A stretch of DNA of 64,000 nt from Siderastrea siderea (Eukaryota; Cnidaria; Anthozoa; Scleractinia; Rhizangiidae), in assembly GCA_964030785.1 (NCBI GenBank), contig OZ034968.1:46034853-46098852 (forward strand). Direction: 5' to 3'. This document shows positions 25,115-39,600 of the stretch, in pieces (the stretch's first letter is position 1; every line of letters starts with the position of its first letter). Below the pieces are notes generated by a model. It saw only the letters and a program-made list of their open reading frames with translations. It did no database searches and had not been told where the DNA came from. Both the position numbers and the translations under genes were made by a program.

Positions 25115-28100
25115 GTTAATGAAACAATCGATAAGGACAAAGAAACAAAATTACAAGGAATGGCTATTAGCCCAGAAGAAAAGTAAAGCACTCAATCTGT
25201 TAGGCTCTGTAGCTTCTTGAAGCCTAGGTGAAGATTCAGTAGAAATTCTCAGTGACGAGGAGGAGAAAGGCAACATCAAATATTTATCAAAAATTGACAT
25301 CCATTACCAGGTCTATAAGAAGTAATTCGATAAGTGAACTGTTTCAATAACCTTTTTGTCTTTCCTTTTGACTGAAAGATTTTTATTTCTTGAAAGCCAA
25401 CTCAACAGCTTTAGGTGCCTTCAGTACTTAATTTTTTACTTCGTACATATCACCTGATATCTACATAGAAAAATATGATTGGAATGATGTCCATACTTGC
25501 GTTGTATCGTATGCTGTATTAAGTGCTCAGGGAAATTGATTTGTTGCTGCAACTGTACGAAGAACTCCTTGTGATTAACGAGAGGATGGTCATTTCCTTG
25601 CCGTTGAGAAACTTCTCGTTCACTGTCATTCCATCTTTTCTCGTACACTAGTCAATTTTACTGCACATTTTTTCACGATAACCTTTCCATGCACAACTGC
25701 AGTCTTTGCTCAAAATGTCATTGCCAAAAGTACCTGTATCTACCAAACACGTTAGAGAGAGAGGCTGTCGATATACTATTTGACATGCTGGAGTGGAAGC
25801 GAAGATCATCACCTGCGAAAACCAAGTGTCGTACATGCATTTCTAGTAAACTTGCTTCTCCCCAGCGAAGTTTGGAAGTCCAAAAGTGGACCTGTATTTG
25901 CGTACGAGCTATACAAGAATGGTTTCTTCGAAACTGCCGAGTATTTTTTGCAAGGTGTTGACCATCCCTGCTCTTAGGTGTTTTGCATGCAACTGTCAAA
26001 TAATTGATTAATGGAAGAACCTCTGTAAAGAAACCGGGGAGGCCTTAGACTCCTCTACCACCAGAAGTTCACTTCAATAATAATGGTTTTCACCATCTGG
26101 TGAAACAAGAAGTAAAGAGAGCGTACGTTGTCCACACCAAAGAAGTGCGGACTGTCAACAAGTGTGCTGTAATGTCAGAGGCATATGTGTGTAGAATCCT
26201 GCTTTCACTGTTATCATACTATGCAAATGTTACAATATGATGATCCTTCTAAGAGCAGGAACAAGAGTGGACGAAAAAGGGCCAAGGCACACCATGAGTG
26301 AAAATTTATATTTTCATTCAGTGTGTTGTGGTATAAAATGTGTATTTTACTTTATTATAGACACCAGTCGTTAGTGCATTGGTTTAGTTTTAAGAAAACT
26401 GAACTTCTAGTCATTTTAGAGATGTGTGTTACCTGTACTCAATGTTCAAAAACATTTCCTTAAGTGAAAAACATAAAAAATGAATAAATAGCTTAGTTTA
26501 TTAAGTGGTATTGGAAAAAGCAACATTGAAACTTGCAAGTTAATGTTGAAATAGTGATGTAAATAAAAATAAATAAACGTATAATTGTTGAATATGTTAG
26601 TAGAAGTTGTCACTTGCTGACAAAATTGTGGTTGTGTAAGAAACTTTAGTAATCCATTCCATCAAAGGGAATCCAACAGATCTTTTCTTGCTCCTTTTCC
26701 TTGGACAAGAGACTCCCCATAACTCGGAAACTACACACTACGGATTAGAATGTCATTACTCTCGGTATATTAAGCCCCCTTAGTCTGTCCCATTGTGTAA
26801 AATGTTTGAAATGATCTTGTTTAAAGCGAACTCTACCTGAACTCTACATTAGAAGCAGAAACCATCAGGAGCTGGAGAGCACTAATCGCATTAGCAGTGG
26901 TTGACTGTTGCTATGCAAAAATGTGTCATCTCTCAATAAATTTGAACTCAGTGAACAATTCATACCATAGCAAATGAATTGCAGGCGATGGAGCGAGCCT
27001 TTGAGCTGCAAAATAATTAACCCAAGATAGGATTTCTTGTTATTATATCCATTTAAATTGTATCATGTTTCGCCACGGACCTGACCTAAGAAGGCATTAA
27101 GCCGCCATTTTTGAAAAGTAATAGTACGTTCAAGCTTATTGATCTTAAATCGAGCTGAAAAAAAATGTAACCTGCAAAAAAGAGAAACACTCGCATGAGC
27201 TTTAGATTTAAGGGGTTTGAACATGTTAGATTTTAATAAAACTTTCACACTGTTTATGTGATTACCAGATTTGGTTTTAAGTGATTGTTAAGGTTGATGT
27301 AGTTAATGTATTGCTCTTGGGAATTGTAGTCACAGTGGAACCCGATATAATGAAGACCCTGGTATAATGAACGATATCATTGGACTCTACACCAAACTTC
27401 AAGATATAATTTATACCATTATTAGTAATGAATTCATTTGCTCCCTTGGCTCATTTGTTTCATTCGGGTTGCACTGTGTAATAATATAAGCTGAAGAGTT
27501 TCCTACAAGAAGGGCTTATATCGCTTTTGTAATGGTGTTTTGCTCAGACATGCATTCAACAAAAGGGTTTCAGAACAGTTTGGTTGAGCAGCTTGCGATT
27601 GACCCGAATTTGCTGCCTTATTGCTGAAAAGTGTGTTGTCAGAATACAGCAAAATCTGGCAACATGGTTGCCTTAATTTTTACCGCTTTGCCGTAAAGTG
27701 TCGTCAAAACCGTTCCTTATCGCTTTGACTCTGATACATAAGTTACAAGACATATTTACCTTTCTTTTAGTAATTGCGATTCTCTGTTGCTTTAATCCTT
27801 TTCATAGTAATTATGGCTAAATGAATGTACATAATATGCTGATAACCACTTTAATCACCGTTTGCTATAAAGGTTGTGTGGAGCCGATTTACCTGAAACT
27901 TGGTCCCTGAAATCTTTGTGGTTCCAGCACCTGTTCAGAGTAATATGAAGGAAAAACGTCTTTTCGTTTTCCTGGAAACACAAATTTTCTCTGCAAACCA
28001 CGTTCAAAAAAATTGAAGAAAATTTTTGTAAATTCGTATCGATCTCAATGAAAGTACGCTTTTCATAAACTTCAAGCATTCCTTAGCAATCGAATGCTGC

Positions 28101-29840
28101 TGAGCAGCTAAAAATTTGATTTCAAAACAGTCACCCCTCATGCAAATAAATAGTATCGGGCCACCTTAACATTTTTGCATTGACGGCGTAAGATCCCACA
28201 GTTTAGGGAAGGCGACAAGGGCCTTGAAGATGAAGCATTGCAGTCTGAACCAATGGAGACCAACAAGCAAGCTAACAAGGACTCTGAAACGTGGCTAAAC
28301 TATTTCTTATTGTGGGACGACAGGATGGCAACAATAAGAGAACATTATCTAGCGACCCTTCTACGTTGTCTTACCTCAGGCTACAGAGGGAGAATGAACA
28401 CCAAACGAGAAAGCCCAATGGTCATTTTAACCAGCCGTTCTGACCCTCCCCACCCCTAGGTTTCACAAATGTTGGCGCGATCCTGTATTTATATGAACCG
28501 GCGTGACAAAAAGTGTGATTGTGTGACACGATATTTTGACTATAGCATTACTGGATGACGTAATGTTTAAACTCTGATGACTCAGCTTATCTTTCTTATT
28601 GCTTCTATTTCTGCTGAAAAAAGCAATTCACTCAAACGTTGAATGTTGGTATAAATTCGCCCACAACTGAGGATGCTTAGCGACGAGGAAATATTTAATG
28701 TTGTGCCTAGACCGTGAACACAAACAGTGAACATAACAGTAGAATCAAAATATAATGCTTGATAAACAGGAGCATGAGCAGATCGTCAGTCGAGTCTGGG
28801 GCACGTTAAGGCATATCTCATTTAAATCTAGTTTGCCAACCCAGGAATGCCCTTGCAAAAGTAAACAAGTTGACCTGGAATTTGTAACGTAAACGGCTTC
28901 GTACCAGACTACGCACTTACAAAATTACCTCAAACCCAACCAACACAACAGCGAACACCACATGCAAACCACACACATCGCTTGATAATGCTCAGTTATT
29001 TTCTATCTTAAAGACTCATAACAGCTACCTTAATTGATCTCCTTGCTAATGACCGATTCCTTTGTCTTAATGCAATTAAAATCAACGTCTCGCCTCAAAT
29101 AAACACTCATCTCCCTCCCTTCTCAAGAAATATGATGTATCGATGGTGCAATCCACTAATTGCATCATCATACTAGTGCCAATCCCTTCTCTTGCTAAGC
29201 CACCGTTCCTTACCGCGCTAATAAGCTGCAAACACGTGTCGTTTCTCTCCTCTGCGAAATACAGGTTACTCAATGAGAAAACTTACAATCCACTTCAGAA
29301 ACCGTCCCGCCATAACACGCCAAGAGAAACTGCCTCTCACGCAGCACAATATTACACTGCTGCTGTACAAAAGGCAACTTTCAAAGCAAATCACATTCAC
29401 AGAAGCGTGATATGCTCCTCACATTCACCAATCCTTCCACTCCCACATTTTTACATCCCTCAAAATGTCAATCCCCATAACAAAACTCCTGCGTTAAAAA
29501 CATTTTCGCCATAACCACTAACTAGATAACACAGCCAATTTCGCATTCAATCCTATTTACTCAGTTCCGTATGCGTCATACAAGACAAATACAGAAACCC
29601 CAAACTTAACAACCCTTTGCCGTTCATATCTTTTAATACTGTAAATTAAAAGACAAGAACACACGTAGGTAACATTCAGCAGACAAATATGTGCATGCAT
29701 CTTATACTAGACAGCACCGCTCTTGAGCCCCCCTACCACAAGCTTTACAGCACTTTGTTTGTATGTTAAGCCAACTGACCAAAAAAAAAAAACGGCCCAA
29801 TTTATAAACCAGCAGTCGCCATATGGTGACGGCTGGTTAA
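25115..29840. other. Long stretch without a supportable gene
   Basis: Only short frames occur (for example 25689-25977 and 28238-28459), with antisense frames of equal size and no family match. One small terminal-repeat-like sequence at 27,333 is listed separately. A composition change towards C-rich plus-strand sequence occurs at 28.9-29.5 kb, giving the 29143-29514 frame; I see nothing coding-like in it. Confidence 0.4.
27333..27425. repeat. Pogo/Tigger-like terminal repeat or MITE fragment
   Basis: CAGTGGAACCCGATATAATG followed by AAGACCCTGGTATAATGAAC has the CAGTGGAACC tip and internally repeated 'ataatga' words common to pogo-like MITE ends in invertebrates. It may be a solo end. No partner was found within the window. 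Confidence 0.4.
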
Positions 29841-29845
29841 CAAGC

Positions 29846-30070
29846 CTTGCAGCATGTCTGCCAGGTGCATATCATTCTAGACACCATCAACAAGGATGGC
29901 GATGACTTGGCATGCCTTAACCAGTGCAAAAGAACAAATGTGTGGGACAAGTTTGTGGAACCAAACCTGGACAACAAGACGATGGCTGATGGTGCAATGA
30001 TCTCTGTTATTCGACTGGCTCTTAGACATCTGAGCAGTTATTTGCATCTGGATAATTTTATAGATTGTTT
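29846..30070 (+). pseudogene. Unidentified coding fragment
   Basis: The frame reads ILDTINKDGDDLACLNQCKR and later DGAMISVIRLALRHLSSYLH, with protein-like amphipathic helices. The shape resembles exons of multicopy uncharacterised cnidarian proteins. It is short, lacks a clear start, and stops soon after. No function can be given. Confidence 0.3.
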
Positions 30071-30099
30071 GACATTGAAGTGGCACTTTAGTTTTATAA

Positions 30100-33000
30100 C
30101 ATCAAACACTAAAAAATTTCTAGTGGCTGTTCGTTTATAGCATTAAATGAAAAATACCATACCTCAGTGATGCTGCAAAAGCTTGCAAGGATTAAAATTG
30201 GATGAGGGGCAGGAAAGTAAAATATACAAAATTGAGTGGCTTGTAAATTGAATAATCCTAAAGTCATTTGCATTTGTTCTGTTGCTGATTCATCATTATA
30301 TTTGGTCAAGGTAACTTCAAGAGACGATCACTGTTTCTGCATTGTGTCGGTCAATGGTAGTTGTTTATGCTACTACTGAGATTGCAAATGCCAAAGGTCT
30401 GTTGCTGGAGCTTCTGGGCAAAGCCTTCTTGACCAGTTTACATGCACGTAAAAAGACAATATCAAAAGCAGCGTTTTACCAAAAGAAACATTCATAATGA
30501 CAGCTGCATTCCTTAGTAAATATCCTGACGGAAAGAAATGAAGTACCACATGCAGCTCGCCTGGAATCACACACAACAATTTGACGTTCTGCAGGTGATA
30601 AGATTGTCCAAATTGTCATTCACGGTTTGTGGTCCTCCAGACACTTATGCTGAAACTGGTTTTGTCCACATTAAAAAAATAATGGTTTTCATTGCTCCAT
30701 ATCACAGTGTTACCAGACTGTTAGTGGTAAGCAGTTTAAAGCGCATCAACCTTGCCTAAGCCTCCACATTCTTTACTGCTGCACTGCCTTTTGGAAGCCC
30801 CAGTCAGATACCTTAAGCTCTGAGACTTTCTGCACAAACTTCCATTGGTACGTCTACAAGCACCAGTTCTGCCATTTCCACCGTTCAAGATCTTCTAAAA
30901 GCGGCTCACTCTATGGTGTCTCACGCTCTACCATAAAGCTCAACTTGTTAACCAATACACTTACAATACTCCTCTGGCAAAACTAATAAAGCTGTAAAAA
31001 CCGGGGAAGCATTCCTTCAATTAAGACCCAGCAAAGTCGTCGGAAAAATTGTGGATTTTCTGAATGGGGTGATGAGGTCTGGGTCAAAACCATAAAGAGA
31101 CATGGTTGCTGGTGACAAACTGCTTGTGTGCTGCGCAGACAATCGAGGAAACTGGTCTAAACCTTGTGATTATCAATCATTTTGGCTAATCGATAGTATT
31201 CAGTATGTTGCATTAAAACTTAAGAGAAATACCATTAGCTCACAGCGAACAGTGACGTGTTCTTAGAATATTTTTCCCAAGTAAACTGTGAAGGATACAC
31301 AAGCGATAAGAACAGAACAGTCGACTTCCGGTTAAATAGACTACATAATGAGAGATCTTGTATGGTGCAATGTTTGATCACTAAACGGAATTTTGCAGTG
31401 TGATGGAAAATTCAATTTATTTACGTTTTGTGGCTTTTGTCAATTGGCGACTGTTATTCAAGAGACACATAAAAAAGGATTGGAGAAAACAGGAAACACC
31501 AATGGAACAAGTTGTACTTTTACGCCTGGTAATAAGAGAAGATCAGAGAAGGCATTTAAATATTCTTCTTTGATGTAATACACAGGCTGGTTATCAGAGA
31601 TTCATGAAGCTTACCCACAGAAGAGTAACTGATGGAATTTGGAGCCTTTAAGATAGTGTCTGTGACATCAAGAAGTCCACACACTCAAGTAAGTCGTTTC
31701 ACTCGGGCTGCTAAAAGCAGCACAGTATAATTACAATAAATTTTCAATTACCTCCTTTCTCATCAAAAAGAAGGAATGTTATTGGATCTTCTATAACAAG
31801 ATCCTACTCTTTTTACATCAGTCATCCCAACACAACTAAATGTACATTTTAGATTAGTGTATTAAACACCGTAAAAACTTCCTGAAAGAAGTGTGCAAGA
31901 GAAGAGAGTTCAAGTTCAACAGAGGATAAAATCAATCAGGTAAATGAGCAGTACAACAGATTTTAATCTTTACTTGATCAGAAAGGGATTTCTGTCAGTA
32001 GAACACAAAATACCAGTACAACTTATCAGATGGTTACAAATGACAATTCTGGTACCAGGTATACACAAAGACAAGAAACCAAAAATGTATTAGAATTTAT
32101 ACATTGCGGAAAAGAAGGGTCACTGTATAGAGCTTGGGATTATTTTTAGTCTACTGCTGACAATCAAATCATGGATAAGCTGATTTCTGGACTCAAACGT
32201 GAAAAAAAAACCAGGGCTTGTTTGATAAGACAATGAAGCAACACCAAAATTCAGAAGAAGCGTTAAAGCAAGCTGTCCTGATTAAGTACGAAAACTTTCT
32301 TTTTAGAAGTATGCCCGTGTCTATGAAACTCAGTCCCCTTTTTTGATCCCAATTCTGACCTCTGGGTACCTCGTAACATGGAATGTTTGGGTTTGGACTT
32401 AAGGGTGTCACGTATAACTACTTCTGACAAGTGGGTGAAAAATCTTGTGAAGAGTCTTGACATTGGCCACGTCAATCAAGTCCCCAATTCACCAGGTGTT
32501 TCTAGAACAATAACTGGGTTGGAATTTATGATAATTGATTTGCACTTGACACTTCCCTACTTGTGTCGTAAACTTGCTTAGTTTAATGAGAACACCAATC
32601 ATTTCATTTTTCAATTTTCTGATGATGGGCCTCCTAAATTAACCCAGCTAACTATGTCAACTGGCAGTCTGACATCCTGGTACTTTAAGGTTAGGGTAAG
32701 AAGCATGGGGTGCAACATACTGATGTTTTCTCCTGGAGAAAAAAGATCAGTACATTTATTAATAGCAAACATGATGCTTTGCAGTCTATGAAACAAGGAC
32801 TATGCATCATGCATCACTGAAACAACCTTTATTGAGATAGGTGTATTTACTATTGTTGAAATCTCTCCATAATGGTCCGCTGTAGACAATAGTGACAGTG
32901 AGCAATACGTTGTCCCAAACAAAATAAAAGATTCAAAGTAAAGAAACCTCTACATGACAGCCAATCAATGAAAATTGAAATTCTTTACTTTAAAAATATT

Positions 33001-33205
33001 CTTGGGAAAAGTGGGTCCTGAAAATTCAAGATGTGCTTAAACAACCTTGGTTACCAAGGGAGTTGGATGTGACAATAACTTTGTATTTCATGACATGACA
33101 AATCTTCATGCATTCTTATCGTTGAATGAAGATTGCAAGGGGAAATGTGAAATGCAGTACCAACTGAACAAAGATTTCAACATCTTGAAAGAGTTAAATT
33201 AAGTC
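30100..33205. other. Stretch with no recognised gene
   Basis: Short frames only (30538-30759, 31393-31578, 32378-32581), with comparable antisense frames. Some protein-like pieces occur near 31.9-32.2 kb but are broken by stops. No repeat family was identified. Confidence 0.35.
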
Positions 33206-33211
33206 TGTGAT

Positions 33212-33487
33212 GTGGACGTGGCCATGACAGGAAGTTATTCCGATGATTACGAGGTTATAAACAACATGCATTCCTCGAGCCATCCAACATCTTGGACAGA
33301 CACGCATACAACTGTCTTGTTTGATGAAGAAACAGCTTCCAAATTCGAATGGAAGCAGCCAATTCCAGACTATGTTTGCTGGTATTTAACAGGAGCACAA
33401 CATCACATAACACTTGAGGAACTGAGTCTGTTACCCAAAGGAACATGGGATGATATCGAAGAGCTATTTTTACCCTCCAAGATTTAA
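33212..33487 (+). other. Open frame of 91 codons, unidentified, probable remnant
   Basis: The frame encodes a hydrophilic, aromatic-rich piece including WKQPIPDYVCWYLTGAQHH and LEELSLLPKGTWDDIEEL. Composition looks like real protein rather than random frame. Downstream, coding-like but stop-interrupted sequence continues to about 33,790. Nothing I recognise. Confidence 0.25.
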
Positions 33488-33499
33488 GATTTATTCGAT

Positions 33500-35080
33500 C
33501 TGGTTCATCCCTCCATCAGTGACAGATTGTACACAGAATTGGCCCTTTTCACTTGGTGTTCTGAGGAGGAAGTGGACAACTATTTAAGCAACAAAAAGGA
33601 AGATGCCTGAAATATTTAGAAAACTCTCTTCGTTTAGCAAGGTGGCGAAACCACGACCTCTTCACGAAATTAAAAACATCACTGGAAGAGATGTGCAGAA
33701 AGCATAATTTGGGTAATGATGATTCTAAAAGTCAGTTAGTAGAAACGTAATGCCAAAACCTTAAGTTGGAGGACCTGCCGAAATCAAGGAATTTGGAGAC
33801 TTGAGCGCCATACCAACCCATCTTATGTCAGGGCTGGAAATTGCACTCACTGGTCGCCAATGCGATCAAAAGTTGAGTGCTGGTGACTAGATTTGCAGAA
33901 CTGGTCACCAGTGGGTGACTCAGGTTCTGTCCGATAACCACAAGCACCACAAGACAACTTCTGTACTAAAAGCTTTAAACAAGGAAATCATTCAGAACTG
34001 GTAGCTGGTAGTCGACTCACCTTTTGTCCCCACAAAATAATGTCAATATAACGAGACAACTGGTTTCACTTTCTGTATCTAAATGAAACAAAGTGTACTT
34101 TGGTATTTCTATCACTGTTTACCAGTGGCTTCCTCCTAAAAAGGAATCAAGTCTTTTATTCGCCCAGAAAATAATGGCAGTCAATGCAATTTTAGAGGTC
34201 TTACATGAATTTCTACGGAAGGGAGATGAAGAGGAAGCAAAGAGGTAAGTCGAAAATTTAAATCTATCATCAGTTGTAAATGCAGAAAATGTAGATTTAC
34301 TCAAACTATCAAAGGACATCCTCGGAACTAGCCTGATTCCAGATGTTGCCAGGTCAATTTGTTTCAACCTAGGTCAGTTTGTTTCAGCCTAGGTCAACTT
34401 GATGTTTCTTCCTTTTTGCGGCAAAAGAAAATTTGGCATCTTCAATCTTTATTCTCTTCATTCTCTACTCACCTTACCCCATTACCTCCCCTACCCTTCC
34501 CTTTTATCCCCTGCTCTCCCAACATCCCAATCCTCTTTTTTTTCAAATCTCATTGCTTAACTTGTGAGGGTTGAACCAGAGTCCTTTGGTTTTCCTTTAG
34601 ATTTATGTCCTGTTGCCTTCCCTATTGAGCCATAGCGACTTGGATGCAATCACATGTGTTAGGCCCAGTCCTTCTTAGTCCTGAAGGCAAACATGGCAGA
34701 TAGTAAACTCATAGTTCCCAAGAAAGACATCTACAATGTGTTATAAGAAGCCCACTCACCACATCGAGGAAGCATTAAAATCGTGTTTGATGTAAATTAC
34801 ATATTGAATAAGTTGGCAACCAAAATTTACGACCTGGTGACCAAACTTTCCCCCTTTGTCGCCAATAAAAAAGTAAATTTTGAGCCCCCATCTATTGCTG
34901 GCTAGATTCATCTTTAACTGAGCATTCAACAGTTTTATATCTTCTGAAAATTGACTGGTGATCATTACACGGTGTCAGAAGTGGGAAGTGGACATGCCTG
35001 CGAATTCAACAAGCCTGATCCACCAGCAAAACCTATTCAACTGGCTCCAGTGCCAATAGTCACAAGTAATTCCTGCTTCC
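33500..35080. other. Stretch with no recognised gene
   Basis: Contains stop-broken protein-like sequence to about 33.8 kb, pyrimidine-rich DNA at 34.4-34.55 kb and otherwise nothing I can name. Confidence 0.35.
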
Positions 35081-35084
35081 TCCT

Positions 35085-35560
35085 CCAATTGACCTAGAAA
35101 TCTGGCCAACAACTGGAAGCAGTGGAAACATCTGGAATACTTACGACTTAGTAACCTGTTAAAATGAGCAAAGCAATGAATATCAAGTGGTCGCCTTTAA
35201 CACTTGCATTGGTACAACAGCATTGTCGATACACAATGGCTTTCCAAGATCCAAAAATCCTCGAGATGTGAGGATCCTATTGCCTTAGTCGAACAAATGT
35301 TTTTTAAGAGCGCTATCGTTTTTTAAGAGGAATCAAGCAGCAAGCGAATCAATTGATATGTACATATCCACTTTGAGATCACTAGCCAACACCTGTGGAG
35401 GCATGTGACTTCAGAAGAAACCCGCAGAACTGGGAAGCCGAGGTGGTTAAGAAGGTAATCGGTGGCAAACACGTGGGCATCCAATGTGAATCGATAAGCT
35501 GCATGGGTTTTATAAAAGTGGCCTGGAAAAGTGGTTTCAAAAAAGCAGAATGTAGACATC
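35085..35560 (+). pseudogene. Gypsy-type (Ty3) gag-like remnant
   Basis: The piece NLANNWKQWKHLEY at about 35100, then TCIGTTALSIHNGF and, after a frame change, ESIDMYISTLRSLANTC, follows the order of the conserved gag capsid segments of cnidarian Gypsy elements (N.W..W; L.t.G..a..i...f; v..Y...L..L...C). A cysteine- and lysine-rich stretch after 35,440 could be the degraded zinc-knuckle region. Stops and frame changes are present. No pol was found nearby. Confidence 0.45.
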
Positions 35561-35829
35561 TGGAGGAAGTTGGAAAACATTCCATTTTCCCTAACAAATT
35601 AGGTTGTCATCAGATGCTCTATAGGACCTCTCTAAATCAGGCCAATGCCAATAGCATCAAGGAATGCAGCAAGAGTAGTTTTGATGACAATATAGAGAGT
35701 AACAGATATATCCCCGTCTCTATGTACGATGGGAATATCAATTACTACTCCCGGTGTTGTAGAGTGGCTGAGACTACAGAAACAGAGAGGGCAACATTGC
35801 ATTGTCCTTGCTTTCGAAGATAATTTCAT

Positions 35830-36066
35830 ATGTACACAAATACATAAAACTGTGGATTAAATACTTGTATTCCTTTTGTATCTTTTTCCAGCTGAAATCA
35901 TGAGGAATTGCTTTTGTTTATTGTCAGGTTCAGTTCAGTTAATGTTTTTGCCCTTGTGACTAAAACCGGCATCATCCAAAGCAGTTTAAAGAAAAAAGGA
36001 ACCAAGGAAACAGCAGCGAGGAAGAACGTAAAGCTATGAGAAAAAATGTCGCAGTGGTGTAGATAA
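35830..36066. other. Left flank of the composite element; no feature
   Basis: Non-coding DNA up to the TAA at 36064-36066, which is matched by TAA at 63397-63399 on the far side of the composite element. Confidence 0.4.
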
Positions 36067-36128
36067 TAGGGCATCACATTCAAACACAAAGGAGGACGTT
36101 TCACCAGCATGCTTTGCGCGCTCAGTCA
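36067..36128 (+). repeat. Left terminal inverted repeat of the outer element (internally deleted)
   Basis: The tip TAGGGCAT and the inner block AAAGGAGGACGTTTCACC...GCTTTGCGCGC match the inverted right end at about 63283-63396. Relative to the right copy about 50 bp between tip and inner block is missing. Confidence 0.65.
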
Positions 36129-36698
36129 ATTATGCGAATTTGTGTTCAAAATGGCGTTCGCGAAGTTGCCCTCCCGCCATTTTTGGTCCGTTTTCTCAGA
36201 TAAGAATCTCGCTTTAATGAGCCGCTACTACAATACCTTTACAATTTTTGAAAACTTTAGTCTTTGTTCATTATTTTAGCCACGACAAAGAAGTATTTGT
36301 TTGGGAAGAGAGCTCGTAGTTGTTTCACAAACATGTATTACATGGATCGCTAGGTCTTTTGTTTTGCATTCGGAATGATTGGTTGGCTTACGTTTTGCTC
36401 CATTGTTCCGTTATCCCTTAAGACCTAAAAACAAAACTCGCCTTTATGCAAAGTTAGATCATTGAACGTTCTTCAAACGCTTAGGTCGCCTAAGGTCTCC
36501 AGGTTTTAGAAAGTTACGGCGGTTTGAAATTGTGCTCGAAATAGCGCCAAAATTGGTCGTTTCATTTGCTCGCGGAATGATTACTTGAAACAGTTGTCGC
36601 TTCCTAAATCTTTGCATGAAGAAATGAATCTCAGATCGGCGGTGCAGCATTTCATAAAGCACATGTTATGTCAACAGCCTTTGTGAGAGCTTGCAGTG

Positions 36699-39600
36699 AT
36701 GGATTCTTCCGAAAAAAGGAAGCTTATTCCGACTGGAACTACTCCCAAGAAAGCTGAAAAACTACGGAAGAAAACGAGCAAAAGTGGCTGTGGTTCACAA
36801 AGATCACCACTCACGACCACATCAGGAATTGGAGGAAAGCGGCTGTTCTCGTCACCTTCACAAAAGGTACGCTCGACTACGAGTAAAAGTTTTTTCTGTT
36901 AATTTTAAGAGTAGTAATTTTGGCTCTATTTGTGGAAAATGTGAAGGTTAAACAATATTAATACTTCCCCAGCGAGTTCTATACATGATCTTTCCTATTA
37001 TTTTGATATTAGAATGGATGTCGATTTGTTACCCGCAAGAAAGGTGTCAGGTCACCGAACGTGTCACCCTTACAAGCCTCAAAACAGCATCGCAAACCAT
37101 GGTCTAGAGCAGAGGAAAGAGCCTTGGTGCAGTTTGTTTGTATTCATCAAGACAGAAAGTCGCCCTCATCAACAGCAGTCTGGCCAAGTATGAGCCCTTC
37201 GTACCCCTACTGGAATGAGGCTGCACATTACATTAAAACCACAACTGGCCAAAGTCATCTCAGAACTGGTAATTTTTTACATAGTTACATATAGTTTGTT
37301 CTCATTGTCTGTTTCTCATTGTTATTAATGATTATTGTTGTATGTTTGTTATGTGCTTATAAATATTATTGTGTAAAATTATTTGTGCTGTCTAGCCTGA
37401 ATAACTTGTAATCCTTGTATTATCCCAGTATGCTTTTAATGTTGAAATGTCAATTTATAAAGAGACCTTTATAGTGTTAAATTATAAAGTGAAGAAATGA
37501 TCCTCGCAGTGAATTGCAATGAGCGTTACGTTTGTATGTTGAAAAAAAAATGACCTTGAGCAGTGTTTCTTTGTTTTAATATTATTATTGTTTTATAGGC
37601 ATAAGTACGTAACAACATTTGTTCAAAAGTTTTAAAAAGGACCTTCATGATTTCTTGTCAAAGACCAGACACTCTTTAAAAACCTTGTATTAGTCACGTG
37701 ACACTTTTGCAGTGCAAAATGATTAAATCATTTCATACTTGTATTGGTCTGAAGGATTCAATCTAATTGCAAACTAATTTAGCCTATAATTTTTCATTTT
37801 AAGGGTCCACAGTGAGAACACGGGTGGTTAACTATTTGAGAAAGAACTTCAGCACACTAGAAGATGCAGAAGAGGAATATGGCCTTTCAGTGGCTGGCTA
37901 TCTTGGTGTGTCAAAGCTTCCCGACAGCGATCAAGAACTGGAGAATGTACACCCGGACACACTTAAACAATTGGATTTCCTCTCTGGGAAACAGTTGGTT
38001 GCTGTGGCTGTCAAGGCTTTAACACGCATCAAAGAAGATCAGATATTTGACATATTGTCTGACAGATTAAAATCGTGCAGCTACAACCTGCTATTAAAGT
38101 TCATCAACCAGCTAGTAGGAAAGCTATCCTCGAACACAAAAGAAAAAATCCTTGATGAACTGTTTATCAATGCTGCTGTGGAAAATGGGATTAAAAGCAA
38201 TCCATTACAGTTTGTAAGTAATTCCCTAAAGGGGATGAAATTACTTCAAGACAATGGGAAGCCAAATTTGATCGCAAAATGGAGTCGGTGCATTTGGGGC
38301 CCTGAGGGAAAACCAAAGCTGGATATCCATAGAATGCCGTTTGGACTCATCGAGTATCAAATTGAATTCTTCAGTTGTACCAATGTTAACCAGGTAAATA
38401 TATTTGAGTTATTTCTGATTTCACTTCATTTTCAATAAAATGGATATTCAAAGGGTTGTACTCTAGGCCATGTGGAGAGGGTGAAAGCAGGTGGTTAAAA
38501 GAGATAAGTACCGGTATCAGAAACCTCAAACAACATTCAAGAACAAGAATTTTTTAAGATTTTTTTTTTTTACTTTTTATATATTTCTCTGAATTTCTCT
38601 TAATAACATTTCTCTCCTTGTGTATGTTGTGGTTTAAAATTTTCAGACTGGTTTGAATTTTATTTTTCATTGTCTCACATTCATTACCATAATCTGAAAC
38701 ACAGTGAAATAAAAATCAAGCTGGTTTGAAATATATTTTAAACCAAAGATAAATTTAAACCACAACATGTACATCAATAAGGGCATAAAAATTTGTTTTA
38801 AGTAACAGATGTTGGTATTCGTGGTGTTCTTCTTATTGGTACCAAAGTGATCTTTCACTGATTGTTTGGAATTTTTGTGTCCATATTTTGTAGATCAAAC
38901 AGCCTGAGGACTACAAGTTGTGGCTTGAAACCATGAGTGCTGAGTTTCCCGACAGGTTTAAGAGCGACTGACTGTAAATATCGAGAATTCAGCGTCAAAA
39001 CTGAAAAATCGAATTCCTTCATATTTGGCCAGGTCAAACCCTTTGGTGAACTGTTTACGAAAATTACAATCAAAGTTTCCAAAAAAATTTTTGTTTTCAC
39101 GAAATCCGGCAAAACGTGAAATGCCGTGTTCGCGTAAAAGTCGCCATTTAATTTTGCCGAGAATTGGCGTACTTTCAAATCGCTCGTGAAGAAAGACGGC
39201 TGGATGGATCAAAACTACCTTTCGCTTTTAAGAAGTGTAACCAAATTACAACATGAAAATGTAAAAATATATTGTGAGACGATGCATTTTTTCATGTCGT
39301 TTTAAGAGCCCAAAGATTCCTATTTTTAGCACTGTGGCAAACACTTGAAAATGAGGAATCTTTGCAGGCAAAAATCTTGTCCTGGTACATCGAAATTTAT
39401 AATAAAAGTTATATTAACGAAAAGTGCTATTATTGTTCTGTAACATATGAAAAATCCAGCTTGGGTAATTAAAAAGCCACCCGTTAAGAGCAGTAAACGC
39501 ATAGGGAATTTTTCATGTAATTCCTTCAAAAATTGCAACGGTCACGCAAGCACAAGTAAGCCCATTTCAAATATATTTAAGAAGTATGTTTTATTTTCGG

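Noticed and set aside
29143..29514. A 123-codon plus-strand frame.
   Set aside because: Composition follows local C-rich DNA, there is no recognisable motif and the minus strand has a comparable frame.
35304..35335. TTAAGAGCGC followed by a second TTTTTTAAGAGG, like a solo tip of the long-TIR elements.
   Set aside because: Only the first ten bases match the copy-1 tip; the following TATCG does not, and it lies in the Gypsy gag-like remnant. Probably coincidence.
39326..39538. A 70-codon open frame conserved in two places (39326-39538 and 47051-47263), which looks like a conserved small protein.
   Set aside because: Both copies lie in the two arms of the same terminal inverted repeat; conservation is explained by the repeat.
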